Part shown: in pieces, positions 1 to 5,985 of the stretch
Layout of the letters: every line of letters starts with the position of its first letter
Position numbering within the stretch: the stretch's first letter is position 1
Notes under the pieces: generated by a model
What the model was told of the DNA's origin: nothing
Database searches by the model: none
Seen by the model: the letters and a program-made list of their open reading frames with translations, nothing else
Program-made: the position numbers and the translations under genes
Assembly: GCA_964529445.1 (NCBI GenBank)
Contig: CAZGWJ010000058.1
Coordinates: 1-17,340 of the forward strand
DNA length: 17,340 nucleotides
Reading direction: 5' to 3'
From: CAZGWJ01 sp964529445
GTDB taxonomy: Bacteria; Oederibacteriota; Muellerivitia; Muellerivitales; Muellerivitaceae

Positions 1-313
1 GCTGGTGTCGGTGACGGAGAGGACGAGGGAGATCGGGCTTCGCAAGGCGCTGGGCGCCCGCGGGCGCGACATCCTCTCGCAGTTCCTCATCGAGGCGGTC
101 GTGGTGAGCATGACCGGCGGGGCGGGGGGCATCCTTCTGGGATTTGCCATCTCCCTGGGGATCTCCACGTTCGCGGGTTGGGCCGTTTCCGTGACGGCGG
201 GATCCGTCCTGTTGGCGGTCTTCTTCTCGGCGGGGATCGGGGTCGGGTTCGGGCTATGGCCCGCGAGGAAGGCCGCGAATCTCAACCCGATCGATGCCCT
301 CAGATACGAATGA
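1..313 (+). CDS. ABC transporter permease, MacB/FtsX type (C-terminal part)
   Basis: The gene is cut by the window start; the frame is open from base 2 and ends at TGA 311-313, leaving about 103 residues. The visible part opens with TERTREIGLRKALGAR, the conserved cytoplasmic segment of the MacB/LolC/FtsX permease family. Two hydrophobic membrane segments follow, and the protein ends PARKAANLNPIDALRYE, the typical MacB-family C-terminus. Members of this family sit in the inner membrane and pair with an ATPase to drive efflux or lipoprotein/lysis-related work at the envelope; the substrate cannot be told from this fragment. The ATPase and any adaptor would lie upstream of the window. A REP-like repeat begins about 20 bases after the stop. 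Family assignment is firm, exact role open. Confidence 0.9.
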   Translation, partial: LVSVTERTREIGLRKALGARGRDILSQFLIEAVVVSMTGGAGGILLGFAISLGISTFAGWAVSVTAGSVLLAVFFSAGIGVGFGLWPARKAANLNPIDALRYE

Positions 314-335
314 TGCAACGCATCCTCCGCATGAT

Positions 336-371
336 CCCTCGCCCCTTGCGGGAGAGGGTAGGGTGAGGGGG
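336..371. repeat. REP-like GC-rich hairpin repeat, copy A
   Basis: A ccctcgccc arm and a gggagaggg arm around a short cttgc loop can form a hairpin with one internal mismatch, followed by an agggtgagggg tail. The 3' half, from ttgcgggagaggg through the tail, recurs at 13661-13685 with a single T/C change. Such sequences translate as LTLPSPARGEG in one frame and are widespread intergenic repeats in GC-rich bacteria. It lies just after the permease gene. Confidence 0.7.
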
Positions 372-445
372 GCGTCGGTTTCGGTCTGCTCTTGTCCAAA
401 CGATATGTTCTGGATTGTTACGCATTGCTTAGTTGAAAATGGATA

Positions 446-475
446 GTATTGACAAAGTAATACCATAGTTATACC
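446..475 (+). promoter_or_regulatory. Probable promoter/operator of the mazEF-like pair
   Basis: TTGACA at 449-454 is a perfect -35 hexamer; TATACC at 470-475 is a plausible -10 with a short 15-bp spacer. Overlapping them are an inverted repeat GTATT (446-450)/AATAC (459-463) and a direct repeat TAATACC (458-464)/TTATACC (469-475), as expected for autorepression by a ribbon-helix-helix antitoxin. The block is clearly AT-richer than its surroundings. Start-point and repressor binding are inferred. Confidence 0.5.
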
Positions 476-483
476 TTTGATTC

Positions 484-720
484 ATGAAAACAGCCATTTC
501 CATACCCGACGAACTCTTCGAAGGCGCCGACAAGTTGGCGGAAAAAATGGGCGTGTCCCGAAGCAAATTGTACGTTTCCGCGATCAAGAGCTATCTGGAG
601 GCGCACGAGGACGGGGCGGTCATCGACAAGCTCAACGATGTTTACGGCAAGGTCGATTCAAGGCTTGATCCCGGCGTCAAAAAGCTTCAGGCCAGATCCA
701 TTTCCGGGAACCAATGGTGA
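484..720 (+). CDS. MazE-like ribbon-helix-helix antitoxin
   Basis: This 78-residue protein begins MKTAISIPDELFEGADKLAE, the usual start of ribbon-helix-helix (RHH) antitoxins: a short beta strand that inserts in the DNA groove followed by two helices (about residues 1-45). The remaining 30 residues are a charged tail that would wrap the toxin. It overlaps the next gene by 7 bases (ATGGTGA, 714-720), a typical antitoxin-toxin arrangement giving coupled translation. No Shine-Dalgarno sequence is visible before ATG 484, and the best promoter would start transcription within a few bases of it, so the mRNA may be leaderless. By family logic it binds and neutralises the MazF-like toxin and represses its own promoter. 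Confidence 0.85.
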   Translation: MKTAISIPDELFEGADKLAEKMGVSRSKLYVSAIKSYLEAHEDGAVIDKLNDVYGKVDSRLDPGVKKLQARSISGNQW

Positions 721-1082
721 CCCGGGAAGGGAACCCTAACCCGGAAAAGGGAGAGGTCTGGTGGGCCGACCTTCCGGGGCCAAGAGGGTCAGAGCCGGGG
801 TATAACCGCCCGGTGCTCATCGTTCAGGCAGATCCCTTCAATCGCAGTCGGATCCGGACAGTGATTGCCGTCGTCCTCACTTCAAACCTTCATTTGGCCG
901 AGGCGCCAGGGAACGTCGGGCTGACCGCCCGCAAAACCGGTCTTCCCAAGGATTCGGTGGCGAACGTTTCCCGGATCATCACCCTGGACAAGTCTTTCCT
1001 GCGGGAACGGTCCGGCAAACTCGATACAGCTGCCATGGAACGTGTGGAGTTCGGATTGAAAATGGTCTTGGGGTTGAATTGA
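714..1082 (+). CDS. MazF/PemK-family mRNA interferase toxin
   Basis: A 122-residue protein of usual MazF length. The N-terminal strand EKGEVWWADL (11-20), a GxRGSEPGYNRPVLIVQ stretch carrying the conserved arginine (about 22-38), and VVLTSN with the conserved threonine (T56) match the SH3-like barrel and active site of MazF/PemK endoribonucleases. These cleave single-stranded RNA at short specific sequences and stop growth when not held by the antitoxin. The start overlaps the antitoxin stop, so the two are one transcription unit. The gene ends 28 bases before the stop of the converging methyltransferase gene, and I see no clear terminator between them. Family call firm; cleavage specificity unknown. 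Confidence 0.92.
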   Translation: MVTREGNPNPEKGEVWWADLPGPRGSEPGYNRPVLIVQADPFNRSRIRTVIAVVLTSNLHLAEAPGNVGLTARKTGLPKDSVANVSRIITLDKSFLRERSGKLDTAAMERVEFGLKMVLGLN

Positions 1083-1110
1083 AAGGTTAGCGGGCAACTG
1101 TCGGGCAAAA

Positions 1111-1950
1111 TCAGGGTTTCACTATACAGAACGTGACGTTATCGCCGTTCCAGGTATCGCCGGGGGGCAGCACGTCCTCGTGATAGGTCTGCTGAGGAAA
1201 ACCGTGCTCCTTCAATAGGACATCCAGATCATCGTGCGAGAACAGATGGGTCCAGAAACGGTAGATGGTGTGATCGTCCCCAGCGCCGAGGATGACGTGC
1301 TGGCTCAGGATCACCTTCTCCTTCTCGTATAGATAGGTATTGGAGAGGGAAAGGTAGGGCGTGGGACGCCAGAAACCCGATTGCTGGCAATCCCAATGGG
1401 GAGGGCTCACCTTCGGTAGGACTTCCCGGTCGTTCGCCACGTCGAAGACAAATATTCCGCCGGGTTTGAGGGCCTTCCGGATCTTGGTGAGAAGGGCGCT
1501 TCGCTGGTCGGGAAGCAGGACGCCGAAGTCGGTATAGATCATCAGGATCAAATCGAACTTGTTCTCGCCGAGGTCCGCCAGGAGGTAATCCTGGTTCAGG
1601 TATTGGACGGCATGGGGGCCCTTCAACCCGTGTTCCTTGGCATAACGGATGGAGTTGGCGGAACAGTCGATACCGGTGACCCGGTGTCCCTGGGCCGCCA
1701 TCAGTTCGGTATAGAGGCCGGGGCCGCAACCCAGGTCCAAGAGGTCGAGCTTTTGTGCCCCGATCCGGGACAGGATCCAATCGACCGTCGCGCGGATGGA
1801 AGCGGGTTTCCGGCTGGCCAGGTTGGTGTCGGGGCTCAGGTGGATATTGAGCAGGTGTTTGGAGATGTAGGGGTCGTCCCACATGCGCGCCGTGCCGGGG
1901 GTGTGGATCTCCGGTTTGGCCGTCAGTCGCAGGATGGCGTCGATCTCCAC
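1111..1950 (-). CDS. Class I SAM-dependent methyltransferase
   Basis: The 279-residue protein has a Rossmann methyltransferase fold: motif I LDLGCGPGLY at about 71-80, the acidic GID at 93-95 for SAM ribose binding, and the post-motif KPGGIFVFDV at about 162-171. The N-terminal segment DDPYISKHLLNIHLSPDTNLASR is typical of a small-molecule methyltransferase subgroup often annotated only as methyltransferase domain-containing. I chose GTG 1948-1950 because it overlaps the stop of the upstream epimerase by one base (TAGTG) and keeps the whole conserved N-terminus; ATG at 1882-1884 would remove 22 residues. Longer in-frame readings enter the epimerase gene antiframe and are not real. Coupling suggests the epimerase and methyltransferase act on one product. 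Substrate unknown. Confidence 0.88.
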   Translation of the reverse strand: MEIDAILRLTAKPEIHTPGTARMWDDPYISKHLLNIHLSPDTNLASRKPASIRATVDWILSRIGAQKLDLLDLGCGPGLYTELMAAQGHRVTGIDCSANSIRYAKEHGLKGPHAVQYLNQDYLLADLGENKFDLILMIYTDFGVLLPDQRSALLTKIRKALKPGGIFVFDVANDREVLPKVSPPHWDCQQSGFWRPTPYLSLSNTYLYEKEKVILSQHVILGAGDDHTIYRFWTHLFSHDDLDVLLKEHGFPQQTYHEDVLPPGDTWNGDNVTFCIVKP

Positions 1951-2846
1951 TAGGCCCTCTTCACCAGGTATTCCAGGTGTTTCTCGATCCAGGGCGTTGC
2001 CATGAACTCCAGGCCGAATTCCTTCTTGATCAGGCTCACGTCGAACAGCATCGGGTCCGCTCCCCAACCCTTGTCCTCTACCACGATCCGGCTCTTGGAA
2101 CCCGTCATCTCGACGGCTTTCCGGGCGATCGCCTCCCAGCTCACGAACTCCTTCGCCAGACCGAAGAAGATGCGGCGATTGTTGTCGCTCTTGAGGACGG
2201 CGGCGTAGAGCTTCGCTTGGTCTCCCGCCCAGATGAACTGGGTGCCGTCGTATTTCGTGACCGTGATGGTCTCGTTCCTCTTCGCGGCGTCCACGATCTG
2301 GCTGAAGCGTCGGTCGGGCTGGGTGACCCCGTCGGGAAAGGCCGGGTTGCCGAACGTGTAACCGGGCCGGATGATATTGCACTTCATCTGCGCCTTGGCC
2401 GCGAAACCCAGCAGGTAGGCTTCGGAGGCCGCCTTGGTGGCGCCATACAGGTCCATGGGCCTTACGTCGATGCTCTCGTTCATGAGGGGCCGGAACTCGC
2501 CGACCGCGGCCGTCGAGGACGTGTAGAGAAACTTCTTCACACCAGCCGCCTCGGACGTCTCCAGCAGGAACGCCGTGACGGCCGTGTCCTTCTGGAGCAT
2601 GGTGGTGGGCGTGTCGCCCCATCCCAGCGCGACATGGATGCAGGCGTCGCAGCCCTTCAGGGCCTTCTCGATGACCGCCTTGTCGTAGAGGGTGCCCTCG
2701 ACGATCCCGACGCCCGGAAGAGTCTTCAGGGAGGGGATCTTCGAGGGATTGCGGACCAGGAGACGAAGGTGAAGACCCTGATCCAGCAGTTCCTTGACGA
2801 CCCAATGCCCGATGAACCCACTGCCGCCTGTTAGAAATATCAACAT
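1950..2846 (-). CDS. NAD(P)-dependent epimerase/reductase, extended SDR family
   Basis: This 298-residue protein opens with TGGSGFIG (residues 6-13), the NAD(P)-binding glycine motif of extended short-chain dehydrogenases. The catalytic set follows: TSST at 109-112 and Y134-xxx-K138 (YGATK). The RPGYTFG segment typical of extended SDRs is also present. It resembles NmrA/dihydroflavonol-reductase-like and sugar-epimerase-like members; the substrate cannot be fixed. I prefer ATG 2844-2846, with GGGA seven bases upstream, over the TTG six bases earlier. The stop shares a base with the GTG of the methyltransferase, so the two are almost certainly co-translated. The pair sits between two toxin-antitoxin modules. 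Confidence 0.88.
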   Translation of the reverse strand: MLIFLTGGSGFIGHWVVKELLDQGLHLRLLVRNPSKIPSLKTLPGVGIVEGTLYDKAVIEKALKGCDACIHVALGWGDTPTTMLQKDTAVTAFLLETSEAAGVKKFLYTSSTAAVGEFRPLMNESIDVRPMDLYGATKAASEAYLLGFAAKAQMKCNIIRPGYTFGNPAFPDGVTQPDRRFSQIVDAAKRNETITVTKYDGTQFIWAGDQAKLYAAVLKSDNNRRIFFGLAKEFVSWEAIARKAVEMTGSKSRIVVEDKGWGADPMLFDVSLIKKEFGLEFMATPWIEKHLEYLVKRA

Positions 2847-2943
2847 CGTCAAATCCCGCCTTTCAAATCAACAGTCAACTTAAACCAATCCGTGATCCCT
2901 CGCCTAGCATGGAGTGAAGGATGAGTGTTGAGGTTTTGAGCGA

Positions 2944-3357
2944 TCATGATCCGGCGTGTGCATCCAGGAACGCGCCCGGAGCGATGATGGTAAATGGGTA
3001 TTGATGAACGAGTTGAAGTAGATGGTGGTCGCCGCTGATCAGGAATTCGGCCTTTCCGGCCAACGCGGCGATCACAAAAGGAAGGTCCTTCTTGTCGGAG
3101 GGGCGCCAATTCAGGTGTGGGGAACCGAGGGACACGGGGTTCAAATAGGGAATCAACTCCTCCTCCAGGAGATATTGGATCTCATCTTCGTGAAGGTGGA
3201 ATTTGGTGTATGCCAGGACGGACGCATATTCCCTGATCATGTCGGCGCTGGCCAATAGATGGATGGCGCCGGATTTCCACAAGGGGCGCAGTGCGGAGGT
3301 CCTCCCCTTGAAGATCAGGGCGGAAATGACCGTATTGCTGTCGAGGACGACCCGCAT
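2944..3357 (-). CDS. PIN-domain toxin (COG1569-like)
   Basis: A 137-residue PIN nuclease. The four acidic active-site positions are visible: D6 (VVLDSNTVISAL), E43 (IREYASVL), D91 (KKDLPFVIAAL) and D110 (LISGDHHLL). The layout matches the putative-toxin PIN family with conserved DSN and GD motifs. PIN toxins are Mg2+-dependent ribonucleases that attack tRNA, rRNA or mRNA. The start is ATG 3355-3357, because it overlaps the antitoxin stop by one base (TAATG); a start eight codons earlier would overlap the antitoxin gene without reason. It ends about 100 bases before the epimerase start. RNA target unknown. Confidence 0.88.
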   Translation of the reverse strand: MRVVLDSNTVISALIFKGRTSALRPLWKSGAIHLLASADMIREYASVLAYTKFHLHEDEIQYLLEEELIPYLNPVSLGSPHLNWRPSDKKDLPFVIAALAGKAEFLISGDHHLLQLVHQYPFTIIAPGAFLDAHAGS

Positions 3358-3596
3358 TACTTTGTCCGGCTCCTCGCCCATCTCACGGCATCGCGAACAT
3401 CATCTTCCTTGAGCCCCAAGCGCTTGATCTTCTTCCGAATGGCCTCCAGTTTCGCTCCGGAGGTTTGCACCTTCGCGGGGCGGAGCACCAGGGCGTCTTC
3501 CTTGATTTCGATGACAAAATGAGTGGTGTCGTGGAAATACTGGACCGCAGCCTTGGGAAGGGTTAATTGGTTTTTGGACGTCAATTTGGCGAGCAT
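3357..3596 (-). CDS. AbrB/SpoVT-type antitoxin
   Basis: This 79-residue protein begins MLAKLTSKNQLTLPKAAVQYF, the swapped-hairpin AbrB/MazE DNA-binding fold (roughly residues 1-47). A charged helical tail that would contact the toxin follows. A strong Shine-Dalgarno AGGAGG lies five bases before ATG 3594-3596. The stop overlaps the PIN toxin start (TAATG), so the two are one translationally coupled module. A perfect 8-bp inverted repeat sits about 18 bases upstream of the ATG and is the probable operator. By family logic it neutralises the PIN protein and represses the pair. Confidence 0.88.
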   Translation of the reverse strand: MLAKLTSKNQLTLPKAAVQYFHDTTHFVIEIKEDALVLRPAKVQTSGAKLEAIRKKIKRLGLKEDDVRDAVRWARSRTK

Positions 3597-3614
3597 GGTA
3601 TCCTCCTGACAATA

Positions 3615-3633
3615 AAGTAAGGATACCTTACTT
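3615..3633 (-). promoter_or_regulatory. Palindromic operator of the AbrB-PIN module
   Basis: Arms aagtaagg (3615-3622) and ccttactt (3626-3633) are perfect inverted copies around a 3-bp ata centre. They lie just upstream of the antitoxin's Shine-Dalgarno sequence. Position and symmetry fit a dimeric AbrB-type repressor site. No convincing -35/-10 pair could be fixed around it. Confidence 0.6.
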
Positions 3634-3662
3634 CCTTAAGCGTTGCCACCTGGTTTTGCGGT

Positions 3663-5141
3663 TTATCGGATTGCCCGGCCCGTCACGGTGTTGAGGATTC
3701 TCCCGCCCATCTTGCAGGCGTTCTTGATGGTCCAGACGGGGTCGGTCCATTTGATCTTCGAAAGCAGGTACCCGGGTCGCATCAGCAGTCTCTTGTAGAT
3801 GTCCCGGCGGATGCGCTTCAAGTCCTCCGCCGAGAGGGCTTCGGTCCGCACGACCGGTTCGGGGTCGAGCGGGGAGTACTTCGAGAAGTCCTTGGTCAGG
3901 AGGAACCCCCTCTCGTCGTACCACTGGTACATGTCCGTGTTGGGGAAGGGCGTCGAGAAGCAGAATTGGGTGTAGAAGGGATCGATCTCCAGGATGAAGT
4001 CCAGCGTCTCCTTCAGCGTGCCCTCCGTCTCGCCCGGCAATCCAACGATGCACATGCCGTAGAACAGGACGTCCGCCTCGCGGCAGGAGGCCCGGCACTT
4101 GCGGATGTCGTCGAGCGAAACTCCCTTGTTGACGGTCTTCAGGATCTCGGGGCTCCCGCTCTCGATGCCGACGGCCAGTTCCCTGCATCCTGAGGCGCGC
4201 ATCTCCTTCAGGGTGGGGGTGTCCACCAGGTTGGCGCGGGTGCAGGCCACCCAATCGAGCCCGACGCCTTCGCGGATCAGGGTTCCCGCCAGCCCCTTCG
4301 TGCGCTCGGAATTCAGGGCCAGAACGTCGTCAAAGAACAGTACCCCCTTCACGCCCAGGTCGGTCTTCAACCATTTCAGTTCCTCGGCGACATGGTGCGG
4401 ATCGCGGGGGCGGAATTTCTCCGAGGCATAGGCGCAGAAGGCGCAGTTGAAGGGACATCCCCGCGAGGTCTGGATCATGGCGAAGTGATCGTCGAAAACG
4501 CCCGTGTGGTAGGGCCTCAAGGACGGCAGGAGGTCGTAGGCCGGGAAGGGGATCCTGTCGAGGTTCATGAGGGCGGCCACGCCGGTCGTGACGACACCGT
4601 CCTGTCCATCCTTCAACCTCAGGCCGGGGCACATTCTCAAGGCCGGGACGATTTCCCTCCAGGAGGGGGCGCTCTTCAATCCCCAGGCGTCGCCGAGGGT
4701 CTGAGCCACGGCGGGAAGCACGGCGTCGAGTTCCCCGAGCACGAAGAGGTCCACGTCGGGATGCCGCGCGACGGTATCAGCGAGTTCCGGCACGTCGGAC
4801 AGGATCTTGTTCCGGACGGCCGTGACACAGGAGGGGACGGCGGCCTTGGCCAGTTGCAGGACCTTCAGGTCCTCTTCCTGGCAGTCGAAGGCGAGCCGCG
4901 TGACCACGAGGTGGGGAGCGAAGGCGGTCAGTTCACGACCCACGGCCTCCAGGGGAAGGTTGAAGCCGTTGGCGTCGAGGAGGCGCACGTCGTGACCGTC
5001 GCGGCGCAGGACCGCCGCGGCCTGGAGGAGCGAGAGGGGGGGGTACACGGCGCCGACGTCGCGGTGCTCGTAGCGGTCCTCGCGGACGACGGACAGGCCC
5101 CTCACGCGGGGCGGGTTGATGAGAAGGATCTTGAGGTTCAT
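3663..5141 (-). CDS. Cobalamin-binding-type radical SAM protein 1
   Basis: A 492-residue protein with the two-domain plan of class B radical SAM enzymes. The N-terminal Rossmann-like domain (about 1-200) starts KILLINPPR and includes DVDLFVLGELD (128-139), the position of the family's GE(G/x)E element. The radical SAM barrel starts at QTSRGCPFNCAFC, with the 4Fe-4S cysteines C229, C233 and C236 in canonical CX3CX2C spacing. Downstream, ELAVGIESGSPEIL and FYGMCIVGLPGET are standard SAM-binding barrel motifs. Members methylate unactivated carbons or rearrange carbon skeletons, often in lipid, hopanoid, antibiotic or glycan pathways. Cobalamin binding is inferred from the domain plan; no DxHxxG motif is seen. 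It is the last gene of the - strand run, 21 bases from the antitoxin operator. Confidence 0.87.
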   Translation of the reverse strand: MNLKILLINPPRVRGLSVVREDRYEHRDVGAVYPPLSLLQAAAVLRRDGHDVRLLDANGFNLPLEAVGRELTAFAPHLVVTRLAFDCQEEDLKVLQLAKAAVPSCVTAVRNKILSDVPELADTVARHPDVDLFVLGELDAVLPAVAQTLGDAWGLKSAPSWREIVPALRMCPGLRLKDGQDGVVTTGVAALMNLDRIPFPAYDLLPSLRPYHTGVFDDHFAMIQTSRGCPFNCAFCAYASEKFRPRDPHHVAEELKWLKTDLGVKGVLFFDDVLALNSERTKGLAGTLIREGVGLDWVACTRANLVDTPTLKEMRASGCRELAVGIESGSPEILKTVNKGVSLDDIRKCRASCREADVLFYGMCIVGLPGETEGTLKETLDFILEIDPFYTQFCFSTPFPNTDMYQWYDERGFLLTKDFSKYSPLDPEPVVRTEALSAEDLKRIRRDIYKRLLMRPGYLLSKIKWTDPVWTIKNACKMGGRILNTVTGRAIR

Positions 5142-5151
5142 GACGGATTCA

Positions 5152-5315
5152 CCACCAAGTCACCAAGACACCAAGGGTCGGGAATGGAATACCCGGGTAG
5201 ACAACTCTCGAAACCATATAACCGCAAAGGAGAGAGGTAATCAAGGGCGGCAGGAGGATTAAGTATATCGTCGACTTCCAATGGCGCTGTTCTTGGTGAC
5301 TTGGTGTCCTGGTGG
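5152..5315. repeat. Inverted octamer-arm element 1 (caccaag type)
   Basis: The left arm (5153-5176) is three contiguous 8-bp units: caccaagt, caccaaga, caccaagg. The right arm (5291-5314) holds the inverse: read on the - strand its units are caccagga, caccaagt, caccaaga. A perfect 16-bp match exists between arms if shifted by one unit. The arms are 114 bp apart and fill the gap between the membrane-anchored protein (stop codon 12 bp from the right arm) and radical SAM 1 (start about 10 bp from the left arm). Confidence 0.75.
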
Positions 5316-5327
5316 CGGCGCAGGGTT

Positions 5328-5975
5328 TTATTGCAGGTCGAAGCGGTAGGGCGCGAAGGCCCTCTGGGCCGCCTCGTTCGAGGCGTCGCGAAGGTCCTTC
5401 CAGCGGTTGACCGTCTGGTTGAACTTCAGGTCCCTCAGGACCATCTCGGTGGTGCCGTCGTCGAAGTACCATTCGTTCAGGACGGTGTCCTGCCCGGCGC
5501 CCTGCAGGGCGACCGCGTCGTTGGGTTGCCGCCTCTTCCAGCGCCTGTATTCCTCGGACCAGGCGTCCACCGGGACCTTCTCGATCGCGTTCTCCTCCCA
5601 TTTGGCGGAAACGAAATAGAGGCGGTTCTCGAAGAAGATGAGCTCGGCCTCGGCGGCATCCTCCGGCATGTCCTTCCGGTCCTTCAACGTCAGGATGCGG
5701 AAATGGGGGTCGTTATTGAAGGGGCGGTCCTTGGAGCCCGGGAAACGGGCCAGGACGGTCTTCAGGTCGGAGCCGAAATCGAGACCCAGGGTGGTGCGCG
5801 GAAGGGGCGTCTTGGGGCCGGCCGTCAGGTCCTGGACGACACCGGTGGACAGGAGATAACCGGCCACGATCAGGACGCCCACACCGACCAGGAGGGTCTT
5901 CTTCCAGGGGAATCCCCTGGCCGGCACGGGGGCGGGGACGGTTTTCCGGGTTGGATTGGCCTTGCGAGGGGGCAT
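5328..5975 (-). CDS. Hypothetical membrane-anchored protein
   Basis: I do not recognise the family. The 215-residue protein has a basic, proline-rich N-terminus (1-25) and one hydrophobic segment (about 26-45, TLLVGVGVLIVAGYLL). The remaining soluble domain of about 170 residues contains LGLDFGSDLKTVLARFPGSK and IFFENRLYFVSAKW. It has no cleavage site or lipobox, so it is probably an inner-membrane protein with a periplasmic domain (N-in). The start is ATG 5973-5975, six bases after GAGGTG; a GTG nine bases earlier lies inside that Shine-Dalgarno sequence. The start is only 10 bases after the stop of radical SAM 2, so the two are co-transcribed and perhaps functionally linked. Confidence 0.75.
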   Translation of the reverse strand: MPPRKANPTRKTVPAPVPARGFPWKKTLLVGVGVLIVAGYLLSTGVVQDLTAGPKTPLPRTTLGLDFGSDLKTVLARFPGSKDRPFNNDPHFRILTLKDRKDMPEDAAEAELIFFENRLYFVSAKWEENAIEKVPVDAWSEEYRRWKRRQPNDAVALQGAGQDTVLNEWYFDDGTTEMVLRDLKFNQTVNRWKDLRDASNEAAQRAFAPYRFDLQ

Positions 5976-5985
5976 CGATTTCACC

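Noticed and set aside
1951..2805. An open - strand extension of the methyltransferase frame through the epimerase gene, suggesting a 564-residue fusion
   Set aside because: The extension is in another frame of the epimerase gene, rich in Arg/Gly/His/Pro with no domain. The epimerase has a full SDR motif set, and the TAGTG overlap explains the true start.
5152..5315. Octamer arms as a CRISPR array
   Set aside because: Units are 8 bp and contiguous with no spacers, arms are inverted rather than direct, and no cas gene is near.
5149..5601. - strand open frame crossing octamer element 1
   Set aside because: It reads the membrane protein gene out of frame and then the repeat; no start signal or recognisable domain.
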